Positions 5,750 to 15,184 of a stretch of 64,000 nucleotides of DNA are shown in pieces. Within the stretch, counting starts at the first letter, position 1; each line of letters begins with the position of its first letter. The notes beneath the pieces are model-generated. The model searched no databases, was not told the DNA's origin, and worked only from the letters and a program-made list of their open reading frames with translations. The DNA is from an uncultured Oscillospiraceae bacterium. GTDB lineage: Bacteria; Bacillota; Clostridia; Oscillospirales; Acutalibacteraceae. The position numbers and the translations under genes were made by a program. Location of the stretch: contig UQDP01000011.1 of the NCBI GenBank assembly GCA_900539845.1, forward strand, positions 18,665 through 82,664, given 5' to 3'.

Positions 5750-7794
5750 ATGTATTCACCGTTTATATATTTAAAGAAGCTGTCGGGGGAGATGAATCTG
5801 CCCCACTCGGGATTGTAGTAACGGCTTTGCAGGTAGTAATAGCCTGTTTCCGAATCGTAGTAATAACCTCTGTAACGCAGAGGGTTTGTTTCGGCTATCT
5901 CTTTTTCTTCCTGTGTGCCGTAACGGGTCAGCGTTTCGATTGGCTTGCCCCATTCGTCATAGGTGTACTGTACGAACATTTCGCCCTGCGAATCCGCTAT
6001 TCCCACAACATCGCCGAGCTGGTTCGTTATGTAGAAATACTGCACGCCGTTCAGCACGAAGCCGAGCGGTACGCCGCCCGCGCCGTACTGGAAGAAAATG
6101 ACATCATCGCCTGTTTTCTGTGCCAGCAGCAGTCCGCCGGTATAGTAGAACTGCGTTGTTTCTCCGTTTACGGTCTTTGAAAATCTGATTCCGCCCTCGT
6201 CGTAAACGTAGCTGTATTCCTTTTCTCCGTCCTTTATGCTTTCAAGCCTTGTGCCGTGGCTCCAGCTGTATGTTTTATCGCCGTATGCGCGCAGATTGCC
6301 GCTTTCGTCATAGGTAAGCTCTGTGCCGTTTACGGCAACAAGCTGATCCTTCCAGCCGCTGTTTGCATAGGTGAAAGAAGTCGTTTCTTTCGGAGTGAGA
6401 CCGTTGAGCGCACCTGTTGTGTAATCATACAGCTTTTTGGAGAGCATATTGCCGCGGCTGTCGTACTCATATGACGAGGTGGAGCCGGAAGCGCTGTTGT
6501 CCGTTCTGATGAGCTGATCACTGTCATCATAGGCGTACCGGGAGATTGCGCTGCCCGAGCCGCTGCCGGTTATCCTGCCGTCTTCGTCATATTCCAGCAT
6601 AAGGTCAAGTGTGCTGTTTCCGCCCACGGTTACCGATTTCTTGATATTTCTGCCGTCCTCATCATAGCTGTAAGCGGCAGGGAGCACAACGCTTTCTCCG
6701 GCGGTTATACCGTCTGACACAAGCACATCATTTTCGTCCGTTTCCATTGTGTATGTGCTGCTCAGCTCACCGACGGTGTTTTTGATCTGACTGCCGCCCG
6801 AGGATATGGAGAATGGCGTGCCGAAATATATGCCGCTCAGTTCGGCTGCGTCATTTTCTGTTTCGTCATGCAGCTCTGCTTTCTGATCGTTCGGAGCAAG
6901 ATAATGAAGCCACTGGTACGGATCATCGGGATCAAGGTCATATGCCGATACCTTGTTGTTCTCTTTATCATAGAGGTAATGCAGCTTCGTCTCTTGATTA
7001 TATGTTTCCGGCAGCTTCTGTATCGGGTGGACTTTCTGCACCCAGTACGCGTCAGGCGCTTCTTCTCCGTTTTTATATATGGTGGTGAGCACGCCGCTGC
7101 TGTTGTACTGATAGCTTTCCACATCGCCGTTGGCATAGATCACCTGATCCACATAGTCGCCGTCATTCAGCGTTATGCCCGAATCCGTTACATTGTATGC
7201 ATAATCAACGGCAGTTTTTCCGTCCACGCATATTTTGTCTATACTGCCGTCATCCAGATAATAGTAATCGTATATATCAAAATGCTTTTTATACAGATTA
7301 CCGACATCCGTGTAAGTGTATTCGGTTTTAACGCCGTACTTTGTGGTCTCCGACGTGAGGCTGCCGTTTTCCGCGTATACATAGGTGTGCCCTGCCGAGG
7401 GGTCGGAATACGTGTTCTCTGACGGGAGCCCGTCCTTAGCAGGATCGTACACATCGGAGTCGATCTGCTGCTTGACTCTGCCGCAACTGTCATACAGTGT
7501 TCGGGAGACCGCACCGTCTGTTTCACTGCGAACCTGACGTCCTGCTGCGTCATAAATGAAAGACGAAACGGAAGACTCGTTCTGAGCGGTCAGCAGATTG
7601 CCCGTAATGTCATAGGTGTAGTCCGTAACGGAGAGCGCAGTGCCGTTATCCGTTTCGGATGCGCAGGCAATTTTCGTTACATTGCCGTAAGGATCATACT
7701 CATATGTGGTTATTGTGTTATTGCTCTTATCTTCAGTCTTTGTCAATAAACCACTGCTATTATAAGTATATTCCATTAATTCATCATATGTCAA
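5746..7794 (-). CDS. RHS/YD-repeat protein core, N-terminally truncated
   Basis: 682 residues with many YD repeats (YDPYGNVTK, YDAAGRQVRS, YDSRGNMLSK) and the conserved RHS core end RYYNPEWGRFISPDS. RHS proteins form a shell that holds a variable C-terminal toxin. Here only about ten residues (FFKYINGEYI) follow the core, so no toxin is attached. No N-terminal or export domain is present: the frame opens at a TTG and the same frame stays open about 20 codons further upstream without a start codon. It is thus likely a silent or displaced 3' part of an RHS gene. Its stop overlaps the ATG of the membrane protein downstream. Confidence 0.85.
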   Translation of the reverse strand: MTYDELMEYTYNSSGLLTKTEDKSNNTITTYEYDPYGNVTKIACASETDNGTALSVTDYTYDITGNLLTAQNESSVSSFIYDAAGRQVRSETDGAVSRTLYDSCGRVKQQIDSDVYDPAKDGLPSENTYSDPSAGHTYVYAENGSLTSETTKYGVKTEYTYTDVGNLYKKHFDIYDYYYLDDGSIDKICVDGKTAVDYAYNVTDSGITLNDGDYVDQVIYANGDVESYQYNSSGVLTTIYKNGEEAPDAYWVQKVHPIQKLPETYNQETKLHYLYDKENNKVSAYDLDPDDPYQWLHYLAPNDQKAELHDETENDAAELSGIYFGTPFSISSGGSQIKNTVGELSSTYTMETDENDVLVSDGITAGESVVLPAAYSYDEDGRNIKKSVTVGGNSTLDLMLEYDEDGRITGSGSGSAISRYAYDDSDQLIRTDNSASGSTSSYEYDSRGNMLSKKLYDYTTGALNGLTPKETTSFTYANSGWKDQLVAVNGTELTYDESGNLRAYGDKTYSWSHGTRLESIKDGEKEYSYVYDEGGIRFSKTVNGETTQFYYTGGLLLAQKTGDDVIFFQYGAGGVPLGFVLNGVQYFYITNQLGDVVGIADSQGEMFVQYTYDEWGKPIETLTRYGTQEEKEIAETNPLRYRGYYYDSETGYYYLQSRYYNPEWGRFISPDSFFKYINGEYI

Positions 7795-7925
7795 GCTTTC
7801 GTCATAAGATTCGGGGAACCGTGGTTTAACAGAGCCTGTTTTTGGTGCTGTTTTGGGTTTTTATCTTTTATTGTTGATCTTGTATTGCGCTCGATGCTAA
7901 AATGAATAAAGAGGGGGGTATCTGT

Positions 7926-9248
7926 ATGAAAAATAAGATCATCGTGGCAGGAATGGGGCATGGCGGATTGGCAGCCGCTGCGATACTGGCGCAAAACGGC
8001 TTTGATGTAACGGTTTATGAGCAAAAAAGCGCAGGCACGCTCGGTTATGACTGGACGGATATTTTTGATCCGAAAGCTTTCGGCGTTGCCGGGCTGCCGA
8101 TGCCGGCAAACGATCTTTATACATATAAAGAAGATATGACTTTTTATAATCCGTCCATGACTGTGGGGCTGCGGCAGCATGTGCCTGCGTTACAGCGCGA
8201 GATCAAAATGGAACGGCGTGATCTGTACGCCCATCTGATTAGCAGTGCTGAAAAAAGCGGAGCAAAGCTTGTGTATGACTGCGCAGTGAAAGGTCCGCTC
8301 ATGACCGGCAGCCGTGTTGTCGGCATTTCCACGGACCGGGGTGATTTTTACGCTGATCTGGTCATAGACGCGTGCGGTATGGATTCACCTGTCAGAAAAA
8401 ATCTTCCCGTCAGTGTGCCTGTTGAAAAGAACGTTGACAGGTTGGACAGGATCACGATCTACCGGGCGTTTTTTGACCGTGCCGATATGCGCGAAGCGCA
8501 GGATAAGTTTAAAGTGGTTTTGTTCGCGGACGGCATCCGCGGAATCAGCTGGATTGCGGCGGAGGACAGATACACGGATCTTTTGATCGGCCGCTTTGAA
8601 AATTTTGATATGGACGAAGTTGAACGTTTTTCCGAATTTCTGCGCAAAACAAATCCTCACTTGGGCAGAAAAGTGCTGCGCGGAGGGCAGTTTGTTCAGA
8701 TACCTGTGCGCCAGCCGCTCTCTGTTATGGTCTGGGACGGGTATGCCGCGATCGGTGACAGTGCGTTTATGACTGTGCCTCTGATCGGTTCAGGCATTGC
8801 AAACTCGCTGCGCGCTTCACGGTATCTTGCCGATGCTGTGCTGTCAGATGTAGATTGCCGTTATGATTGTGAGACGCTCTGGCAGTATCAGGTGCGTTAT
8901 TTCCGCGAACTGGGGCAGGGTCTTGCGCCTCTTGCCGCAGCCAAACGGCTTTTGCTGAAAATGGATCCGCAGGATATTGATTATTTTTTTGAGTCGGGAA
9001 CTTTGAATGAGGATAATATCACGATGACCGCAGATTTTCACAGTCTGTTTGATTTGATAAAGTTTGATCCTGCCGATCTGCTGAAAAAAGCCAAAACGAT
9101 CTGCAAAAACAAAGCTGCTATGAAAAAACTGCTTGAGGGAGTTCCTAAGATCGCGGGAGCAATGGCAGTCAGCGCCGCGGTTCCGCAGCACTGGAACGAA
9201 CGCGCCGTGCGCAGATGGGCGGAGCACTATAATGCCTGTTTTCGCTGA
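7926..9248 (+). CDS. NAD(P)/FAD-dependent oxidoreductase (geranylgeranyl-reductase-like)
   Basis: 440 residues from the ATG at 7926, chosen because AGAGGGGGG sits 7 nt upstream; the in-frame ATG at 7902 has no such site. The Rossmann motif is IVAGMGHGGLAAAAILA near the N-terminus with the following acidic YEQK, the binding fold for FAD. A second FAD-contact region is WDGYAAIGDSAFM near residue 265. This is the layout of the group of FAD monooxygenases and geranylgeranyl reductases (COG0644). The substrate cannot be told. It stands alone between the RHS locus and the phage-type cassette, divergent from RHS and convergent with the endolysin. Confidence 0.8.
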   Translation: MKNKIIVAGMGHGGLAAAAILAQNGFDVTVYEQKSAGTLGYDWTDIFDPKAFGVAGLPMPANDLYTYKEDMTFYNPSMTVGLRQHVPALQREIKMERRDLYAHLISSAEKSGAKLVYDCAVKGPLMTGSRVVGISTDRGDFYADLVIDACGMDSPVRKNLPVSVPVEKNVDRLDRITIYRAFFDRADMREAQDKFKVVLFADGIRGISWIAAEDRYTDLLIGRFENFDMDEVERFSEFLRKTNPHLGRKVLRGGQFVQIPVRQPLSVMVWDGYAAIGDSAFMTVPLIGSGIANSLRASRYLADAVLSDVDCRYDCETLWQYQVRYFRELGQGLAPLAAAKRLLLKMDPQDIDYFFESGTLNEDNITMTADFHSLFDLIKFDPADLLKKAKTICKNKAAMKKLLEGVPKIAGAMAVSAAVPQHWNERAVRRWAEHYNACFR

Positions 9249-9285
9249 CATATACTGTTCTGTCTGCAGAAAACGTTCATAAAAG

Positions 9286-9318
9286 TATGCCCCGACTCCT
9301 TTGAGCCGGGGCACTTTT
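9286..9318. terminator. bidirectional terminator between oxidoreductase and endolysin
   Basis: GCCCCG...CGGGGC hairpin, with A-rich sequence on the left and a T-run on the right. It serves the two convergent genes. Confidence 0.8.
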
Positions 9319-9327
9319 TACCTTTAT

Positions 9328-10191
9328 TTATTTTATGCCGCCGTTGTAAGAGACAAAGCCGCATTTATAATCGTCCGTGCCGTTTATTTTATAGATAACA
9401 AGATACATGCCGTCTATTTTTGCAGGACAGATGCAGCTTTCCTTTTTATCAAGGCTGCCGATAACCGTTCTTTTCGCCGTATCTGCGTAAACGGTTTCCG
9501 TTGTTGAGCCGTTTTTATAGGCTTTTCCGTTCGCGGGAGCATTTTTTACGCCGCCGGCGTATTTTACAAAACCTGCTTTGTGCTTATTCGTACCGTCAAG
9601 CTCGTAAACCAGGCAGTAACCGCTGTCTTTTTTACCGTAGCAGCTTGCAGTCTCGCGCGGTGAAAGCATTCCTATCTCTTCAGAAAGGTCGCTTCGCTTG
9701 TAAACGATCTCTTTTGTTGAGCCGTTTTGCCATTGAACAGCGTCCGCAAAAGAGCCGCTCTGCGCGCCGGTGATCCGGTTTTGATCTTTTGCGCGCAAAA
9801 CACCGTAAACATGGTCATAATCGTGCTTGACAAGGTGCATTTCTTTGCCGTTCCAGTTCTGGTCATAAGAATAGAAATAGGAAGTAGTGCCCTCGCCCGT
9901 GCAGATGGACATATGACCGGCTGCGTCGCCGACACTGCCGTCCCACACCATAATGTCGCCTTTTTTCGGAACGAAGGACGGTGTGTTTCCTATTCTGTCA
10001 AACGCTTTCACAAGCTCTGTGCGTTTCGGATAATCAATCCAGTAGTATTTCGCGTTTCCCCAGCTTCCCGCCTTAATGCCGAAGACCTTGTCAAGATAGA
10101 GCTTGATAAGGTCAACGCACTGCGCGCCGTAAACGCCGTCATAATCGGTTGCCTTGCCGTTGTAGGCCGCCACAAATTCAGCATAATTCAT
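9328..10191 (-). CDS. phage-type endolysin, CHAP amidase/endopeptidase
   Basis: 287 residues. The N-terminal CHAP domain has its catalytic Cys in GAQCVDLIKLYLDK (about residue 25) and His in AAGHMSICTG (about 93). Two repeated wall-binding modules follow (each GSTKEIVYKRSD-like, then a conserved Cys and YELDGTNKHKAGFVKYAGG-like), at about 150-210 and 220-285. It would cleave peptidoglycan peptide bonds. The start overlaps the holin stop by 4 nt. Last gene of the cassette, followed by a terminator. Confidence 0.9.
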   Translation of the reverse strand: MNYAEFVAAYNGKATDYDGVYGAQCVDLIKLYLDKVFGIKAGSWGNAKYYWIDYPKRTELVKAFDRIGNTPSFVPKKGDIMVWDGSVGDAAGHMSICTGEGTTSYFYSYDQNWNGKEMHLVKHDYDHVYGVLRAKDQNRITGAQSGSFADAVQWQNGSTKEIVYKRSDLSEEIGMLSPRETASCYGKKDSGYCLVYELDGTNKHKAGFVKYAGGVKNAPANGKAYKNGSTTETVYADTAKRTVIGSLDKKESCICPAKIDGMYLVIYKINGTDDYKCGFVSYNGGIK

Positions 10192-10451
10192 TGAGATACC
10201 CCCGTTTCGGATTCGCCGTCTGCCGTTTGTTCTGTCTGCGCTTTCAGCTCAGGCAGACTGATAACAGAGGTGAGAAGCGAGAGTATTCCCGACAGTAATG
10301 CGGAGGAAGCGACCATGCCCCAGCTTACCTCTCCGAGTGTCATCGCCGTTGTGCCGATGGCGGCAACGGCGGTTTGCGCCATCGTTCTGACCGCTCTTAA
10401 GCCGGCAGCCTTGAACCAAGGCGAAAACTTGTTTTTAAGCCATTCTTTCAT
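10188..10451 (-). CDS. phage-type holin
   Basis: 87 residues from ATG 10451, with GAAAGGAAG 6 nt upstream. Hydrophobic segments lie at about 20-40 and 45-67, and the C-terminus is charged, as in r1t-type holins. It would form the membrane lesion that lets the endolysin reach the wall. It overlaps the upstream XhlA-like gene and the downstream endolysin, in the usual lysis order. Confidence 0.8.
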   Translation of the reverse strand: MKEWLKNKFSPWFKAAGLRAVRTMAQTAVAAIGTTAMTLGEVSWGMVASSALLSGILSLLTSVISLPELKAQTEQTADGESETGVSQ

Positions 10452-10737
10452 AAGTTTCTTCCTTTCTTTCAAGGGCGTTAATCCTGCCCTCGTGACTGAG
10501 AATTTCTTTGTTATGCGCCTCAAGGCGAAGGAAGATCTTTCTGTGCCTGTCCGCCGCCTTGCTCTTAAATTCTTTCAGTTCTGTTTCATCCTGCTCCATT
10601 CGATAAACAAGATGATTGATCCTTTCCGATAACTGCGTCATCGCTTTTGTGTTTTTGGTCAGCGGCACGGCCACTGTGCCTATCAGTCCTGCAATTGCAA
10701 TTATCACGGTTACCGCAGTCCATTCCGTTATTATCAC
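10435..10737 (-). CDS. XhlA/BhlA-like lysis protein
   Basis: About 100 residues from the GTG at 10737 (VIITEWTAV). One membrane segment (about 6-24) is followed by a long coiled coil with heptad-like spacing. This is the layout of haemolysin XhlA or BhlA proteins that assist holins. The start is uncertain: TAAGGAT is nearly adjacent to the GTG, closer than ideal. The end overlaps the holin gene. Confidence 0.65.
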   Translation of the reverse strand: MIITEWTAVTVIIAIAGLIGTVAVPLTKNTKAMTQLSERINHLVYRMEQDETELKEFKSKAADRHRKIFLRLEAHNKEILSHEGRINALERKEETYERMA

Positions 10738-10807
10738 ATCCTTACTCTGTAAACTAAATTCCTTGGATCCGCCGGATCCATAATCTGCGCGCGGCAAGTG
10801 CTTCTGA

Positions 10808-12022
10808 TCAGCTTCCCCACACTTCCACTGTGCTTCCGGCGCCAAGCATATAGCCGGCTATGCCGCATTTAATTTTAATATAGCCGATTTTTTTGCCTCC
10901 GGCGGAATAGGTGATCCCCGCTCCCTGAACGGCACCTCCCGAACTGTTGGGGCGCGGCGTGTTTTCTGCTATGCCGTTATACCTGTATAAAGCTTCCGTC
11001 TCAGTTAAAGTTGTAAACTGCAGGAGGGAGGTGTAGTTTTTGCCCTGCGGCTGAAAAATCTGCTGTGAGGGCAGACCTGTAAAAGCTTCAGAGTCCGGCA
11101 CGGTGAAAAGCTGACCTTCCTTTGCACCGGAAAGGTTTGCCGCACTGCCGACAGCCCTTATCAAAATAACAAGATTTTCCACACTGAATGCATTGCCGTT
11201 CATATCCTGTGTGATTTCAAACTGCTCGACATCGTGCGTTGCTTTTACTGAGCTGATTTTTCTCCATTTGCAGAAATCCCGGCTGTAAAGAAAGCCCGAC
11301 GAATCCACCGCAACCGAAACAGATTCGTCTGTTACGGCCTTTGCTTTGACTGTGCCGGGCGTTTGGGCGTTCGCTATCGGAAGCTCTACATAGCCGGCAA
11401 TTTCCTGTCTGTCCTGTTCCGTAAGAGCATAGTTCTCTCCCGGCGGTCCCTGTTCGCCCTGAATACCCGGGTCGCCTTTTTCGCCTTTATCTCCCTTGTC
11501 ACCTTTCGGACCTTGCGCGCCGGTTTCGCCCTTATCGCCTTTTTCTCCGCGGTCACCTTTTTCGCCTTTCAGCTCTCCGCTTTCAACTTTTGATTTGATC
11601 AGGCTCACATCGTCTGCGGCGGCTTGCGCCGCTGAGAGCGCGTCTGCCGTAACGGCTATGAGCTGGCTGTATTCGGACTCAGTTGGTGCGCTCGGTTCCC
11701 CGCCGTAAACGGCGGGCTTATTGAAAAAGCTGACAGGGGAGGAGGTTATACGGTAATTTTCCTTTTCGCCGATCACTGAAAACGTAACGTAACCCTCATC
11801 CTCAAGCGCCTCGTGCGGAATGACACATGCATCGTTTTGAAGCACCTGAGAGTAGACTGCGCCGCTTTTCGGGTTGCGGAAATATGCCGTTTTAACAGTG
11901 CCGTTCCAGTCCTCCGTCTTAAAATCGAACGCGCATTTCGCATAGTTCAGCGAGCGTTCAACGGTGGAGACACTGCGTTTTAAAAGCAAGGATGATGCGT
12001 TTACTTCAAGTTCTATTATCAT
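10808..12022 (-). CDS. phage baseplate/tail-fibre-like protein with collagen-like repeats
   Basis: 404 residues. The N-terminal domain (MIIELEVNASSLLLKRS... to about 125) matches the upper-baseplate or fibre N-domain of Clostridia phages, ending in the usual PSAPTESEYSQLI. A Gly-X-Y collagen-like stretch of about 15 triplets follows (about 150-197, e.g. GEKGDRGEKGDKGE), then a C-terminal domain with no recognised fold. Collagen-like repeats trimerise fibres. It is the only structural phage gene in the cassette. Its ATG overlaps the stop of the 27-codon ORF upstream. Confidence 0.75.
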   Translation of the reverse strand: MIIELEVNASSLLLKRSVSTVERSLNYAKCAFDFKTEDWNGTVKTAYFRNPKSGAVYSQVLQNDACVIPHEALEDEGYVTFSVIGEKENYRITSSPVSFFNKPAVYGGEPSAPTESEYSQLIAVTADALSAAQAAADDVSLIKSKVESGELKGEKGDRGEKGDKGETGAQGPKGDKGDKGEKGDPGIQGEQGPPGENYALTEQDRQEIAGYVELPIANAQTPGTVKAKAVTDESVSVAVDSSGFLYSRDFCKWRKISSVKATHDVEQFEITQDMNGNAFSVENLVILIRAVGSAANLSGAKEGQLFTVPDSEAFTGLPSQQIFQPQGKNYTSLLQFTTLTETEALYRYNGIAENTPRPNSSGGAVQGAGITYSAGGKKIGYIKIKCGIAGYMLGAGSTVEVWGS

Positions 12023-12102
12023 ATTCCCACCGCCGTTTTGAGCTGCTGCACGAGTCGTTTAACACTTGCATTTAAAACCGCATACGCATATAAATGATTC
12101 AT
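12019..12102 (-). CDS. 27-residue leader peptide-like ORF
   Basis: ATG at 12102 with a strong AAAGGAGAG site, encoding MNHLYAYAVLNASVKRLVQQ and seven more residues. Its stop overlaps the ATG of the fibre gene (ATGA), so it is translationally coupled to it. It could be a small phage protein or a coupling ORF. No family recognised. Confidence 0.5.
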   Translation of the reverse strand: MNHLYAYAVLNASVKRLVQQLKTAVGI

Positions 12103-12103
12103 T

Positions 12104-12352
12104 TTATCTCTCCTTTTTGCTTTGCGGCGGATGCGGCAAGACGGAATTGAAAATCGAAGTCATAAAAGGGGGAGCGTAGTGATCTGCGGTCAATTCCCCT
12201 GTATATTCTATGAAAACGAATTTAAAACCGTTACGCCTGCCCTGTGATAAAGCGCACCGCCCCTTGGTGAGATAGACAGGCAGACCGGGCAGCAAAGTAT
12301 AACTTCGGTAAAGCCGAACCCCTTTTACCTTTTTCGGCCTGTATACAAGCAT
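12104..12352 (-). CDS. hypothetical protein opening the phage-type cassette
   Basis: 82 residues, basic, with no membrane segment. The stop is 1 nt before the 27-codon ORF, whose ribosome binding site lies in the last codons here. An AAGGA string is about 16 nt upstream of the ATG, further than ideal, so the start is uncertain. Its place as first gene after the promoter at 12461-12489 supports it being translated. No family recognised. Confidence 0.4.
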   Translation of the reverse strand: MLVYRPKKVKGVRLYRSYTLLPGLPVYLTKGRCALSQGRRNGFKFVFIEYTGELTADHYAPPFMTSIFNSVLPHPPQSKKER

Positions 12353-12460
12353 AGTGATTCGCCGTATCCTTCCGCTGAATAAATGGAAAAAAGAAAAAAT
12401 ACGGCGTTAAATCCGCCGGTTCGGGCAGGTTTAAGCCGTAATTTCCGCTTTTGTATTCAA

Positions 12461-12489
12461 ATGTTACAGGCGAATTTTCGGTTTGTCAA
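12461..12489 (-). promoter_or_regulatory. sigma-A-type promoter for the lysis/fibre cassette
   Basis: Minus strand TTGACA (12489-12484), 17-nt spacer, TAACAT (12466-12461). Transcription would begin near 12454, about 100 nt before the first ORF. The rest of 12353-12606 shows no gene. Confidence 0.65.
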
Positions 12490-12605
12490 ATGATCGTGCT
12501 GATTTTTTCACATTTTCGTGTTCAGAGGGAGGTTTTTTACACCGTGCGAAAAAAGTTTTGAAAATAATGTATTATTTTATGCATAAACAAGAAAGATAAA
12601 TCCGC

Positions 12606-12641
12606 CCATAAAAAACGGTCAGCCTATTAGGCCGACCGTTT
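12606..12641 (-). terminator. trp operon terminator
   Basis: Minus strand AACGGTC...GACCGTT hairpin followed by six T, 16 nt after the trpA stop. Confidence 0.85.
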
Positions 12642-12656
12642 CAAAATAAAAACGCA

Positions 12657-13427
12657 TTATTTTTTCATTGCGCCTTTCATAGACTTAACATATTCATAAA
12701 CCTTTTCCGGCGCGTTTTTGCCGTATTGCGCCACTATTTTAACTATGGCGGAGCCGACGATGATCCCGTCGGCGTATTTGCTGTATTCAGCTGCCTGATT
12801 TGGTGTGCTGATTCCGAAGCCGATGGCAACCGGAGTGTCGGTAACCGATTTTATCGCGTCCGTTACGGACTTCAGATCGGTCTTTATCTCGTCGCGAATT
12901 CCCGTAACACCCAGGGAGGATACTTCGTAAATAAAGCCCTTTGCCTCTTTCGCTATCCTCTGTATCCTCTGTTCGCTCGTGGGCGCTATCAGAGAGATAA
13001 CATCTATATCATATTTGTCCGCAACACAGCTCAGCTCGTCTTTTTCCTCATAAGGCAGGTCGGGAACAATAACGCCGGAGATACCGCTCTGCTTCGCTTT
13101 TCTCAGAAAAGCATCATATCCGTATTTAAAAAGCACATTGAGGTAAGTCATAAACACCAGCGGAATCTCGGTCTGCGCGCTCAGCCTTGCCGCAAGGGCA
13201 AAAGCGTCATCCGTTGTGGTGCCTGCCGAAAGCGAGCGCAGGTCTGCCGCTTGAATCACGGGACCTTCGGCAATCGGATCGGAAAAGGGGATGCCGATTT
13301 CAATCAGATCGCAGCCGCCGCGCGCCATTTGCAGCATTACGTGTTCGCTGGTTTCCATATCGGGATCCCCGGCAGTTGCAAAGCCAATAAATGCTTTTCC
13401 GTTTTCAAAAGCCCTTGAAATATTACT
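12657..13427 (-). CDS. trpA: tryptophan synthase alpha chain
   Basis: 256 residues from ATG 13427, which overlaps the end of trpB (TATGAGTAA) and follows GGGGGAAAG. It cleaves indole-3-glycerol phosphate to indole and glyceraldehyde 3-phosphate in the alpha-beta complex. Seen: [11 protein letters not shown], the catalytic Glu in [18 protein letters not shown], and the phosphate-binding GFGIS and GIIVGSAIV. Last gene of trpEGDCFBA. A longer frame from 13469 exists but would lie deep in trpB and has no ribosome binding site. Confidence 0.96.
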   Translation of the reverse strand, partial: SNISRAFENGKAFIGFATAGDPDMETSEHVMLQMARGGCDLIEIGIPFSDPIAEGPVIQAADLRSLSAGTTTDDAFALAARLSAQTEIPLVFMTYLNVLFKYGYDAFLRKAKQSGISGVIVPDLPYEEKDELSCVADKYDIDVISLIAPTSEQRIQRIAKEAKGFIYEVSSLGVTGIRDEIKTDLKSVTDAIKSVTDTPVAIGFGISTPNQAAEYSKYADGIIVGSAIVKIVAQYGKNAPEKVYEYVKSMKGAMKK

Positions 13428-14607
13428 CATAGATCTCTTTCCCCCTGTATCTTGCAATGGCGGCAACATCCTTGTCGCCTCTGCCCGAAAGGCAGCATAT
13501 GATGATCTCGTCTTTTTTCATTTGTGGCGCAAGCTTCATAACGTGGGCAACGGCATGCGCGCTTTCAATCGCGCATATGATGCCCTCTGTTTTTGCGATA
13601 TACTCAAAGGCGTTTACCGCCTCGTCATCTGTAATCGCCACATACTGCGCTCTGCCCGTATCTTTAAGATTCGCGTGCTCGGGTCCTACACCCGGGTAAT
13701 CAAGCCCTGCCGATATGCTGTAAACAGGCGCGATCTGACCGTATTCGTTCTGGCAGAAATAGGATTTCATTCCGTGAAAAACGCCGAGTGTGCCTGTTGC
13801 CATGGTTGCGGCTGTTTCTTTTGTGTCAACACCCTTTCCGGCAGCCTCACAGCCGATGAGCTTCACCTCTGTGTCATTTATGAAATGATAAAACATTCCG
13901 ATCGCGTTTGAGCCGCCGCCCACGCATGCCACAACCGCGTTCGGCAGCCTGCCCTCTTTTTCAAGTATCTGCTCACGCGCCTCTTTGCTTATAACGCTCT
14001 GAAAATCACGCACGATCGTGGGGAACGGATGCGGACCCATTACCGAGCCGAGCACGTAAAGGGTGTCGTCCATTCTGGAGACCCATTCACGCATAGCCTC
14101 GTTAACGGCGTCCTTAAGTGTTTTTGTGCCCGTTTCAACAGGGTGCACCTTTGCGCCGAGCAGTTCCATACGGTAGCAGTTCAGCGCCTGCCTTTCCGTA
14201 TCTTCCTTACCCATAAAGATCTCGCATTGGAGGCCCATGAGCGCCGCAGCTGTAGCCGTGGCAACGCCGTGCTGCCCTGCGCCGGTTTCGGCTATAACAC
14301 GTGTTTTGCCCATCCGCTTTGCAAGCAGGCACTGACCGAGCACATTGTTTATCTTGTGTGCCCCCGTGTGGTTGAGATCCTCGCGTTTAAAATAGATCTT
14401 TGCGCCGCCGAGATCCTCCGTCATATTCTTTGCGTAATACAGCAGCGAAGGTCTGCCTGCATACTCTTTCAGAAGCGTGTTGAGCTCATTTACGAAATCG
14501 GGGTCGTTTTTGTAATGCTCATAGGCTTCTTCAAGCCGTATGACCTCATTCATCAGCGTTTCGGGTATATATTGCCCTCCGTGAATTCCGAATCTTCCTT
14601 TACTCAT
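13423..14607 (-). CDS. trpB: tryptophan synthase beta chain
   Basis: 394 residues, full length. The PLP lysine is in [17 protein letters not shown] (about residue 84), and the phosphate loop is [13 protein letters not shown] (about 230). It condenses indole with serine. The start overlaps the trpF end by 8 nt. Of the trpB1 (operon) type rather than the longer trpB2. Confidence 0.97.
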   Translation of the reverse strand: MSKGRFGIHGGQYIPETLMNEVIRLEEAYEHYKNDPDFVNELNTLLKEYAGRPSLLYYAKNMTEDLGGAKIYFKREDLNHTGAHKINNVLGQCLLAKRMGKTRVIAETGAGQHGVATATAAALMGLQCEIFMGKEDTERQALNCYRMELLGAKVHPVETGTKTLKDAVNEAMREWVSRMDDTLYVLGSVMGPHPFPTIVRDFQSVISKEAREQILEKEGRLPNAVVACVGGGSNAIGMFYHFINDTEVKLIGCEAAGKGVDTKETAATMATGTLGVFHGMKSYFCQNEYGQIAPVYSISAGLDYPGVGPEHANLKDTGRAQYVAITDDEAVNAFEYIAKTEGIICAIESAHAVAHVMKLAPQMKKDEIIICCLSGRGDKDVAAIARYRGKEIYE

Positions 14608-15184
14608 ATCTTGCCATCTCCATAATTTTTTTCATTTTGTTATAATCCTTAAATCCGTCCGTTTCCACGGAGGATGAAATATCCACTGCGAACGGGCTGA
14701 TCGTTTTGATCGCCTGTTCTATGTTCTGCGCCGAGATTCCGCCTGCCAGAAAAAACGGCGTTTCTGTCTTCGGGATATCGTTCCAGTCAAATTGCTTTCC
14801 GCTGCCTATTCCCGAATCAAACAGGTAGTATGGGGTGTTATATTTTTGGATATCCGCCGCCGTGTTTTTGCCGCATTTGAAATATTTTATGACCGGCGCG
14901 TTTATTCTTTGGCAGAAAGCCGGGCTCTCGTTTCCGTGCAGCTGCACCATGTCAATGATTCCCTCATTAACAAAGAGATTTATAAATTCTTCGCTTTCGT
15001 CAACAAAAACGCCCACGGCGGTTATTTTATCGCTGAGCTTTTCCTTCAGCCGCGCGGCTGCCTTTAAGCTGATGCTGCGCCGGAATCCGGGGCTGAGTAT
15101 GAATCCGATATAATCCGGCAGCAGATCGTTAACATATTCCATATCCGTTTCTCTGCGAAGCCCGCAAATTTTAATTTTACTCAC
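14600..15184 (-). CDS. trpF: phosphoribosylanthranilate isomerase
   Basis: 194 residues. The opening IKICGLRR holds the catalytic Cys, and the general-acid Asp is in the [13 protein letters not shown] region. [14 protein letters not shown] is the phosphate-binding loop. It is a separate protein here, not fused to TrpC. Overlaps trpC and trpB by 8 nt each. Confidence 0.96.
   Translation of the reverse strand: MSKIKICGLRRETDMEYVNDLLPDYIGFILSPGFRRSISLKAAARLKEKLSDKITAVGVFVDESEEFINLFVNEGIIDMVQLHGNESPAFCQRINAPVIKYFKCGKNTAADIQKYNTPYYLFDSGIGSGKQFDWNDIPKTETPFFLAGGISAQNIEQAIKTISPFAVDISSSVETDGFKDYNKMKKIMEMARYE

Noticed and set aside
2344..7794. CRISPR array from the repeated 55-mers
   Set aside because: Three widely spaced, unequal intervals containing genes; no regular spacers.
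9328..12352. Complete prophage
   Set aside because: Only lysis and fibre genes are present; no head, packaging, integrase or repressor genes.
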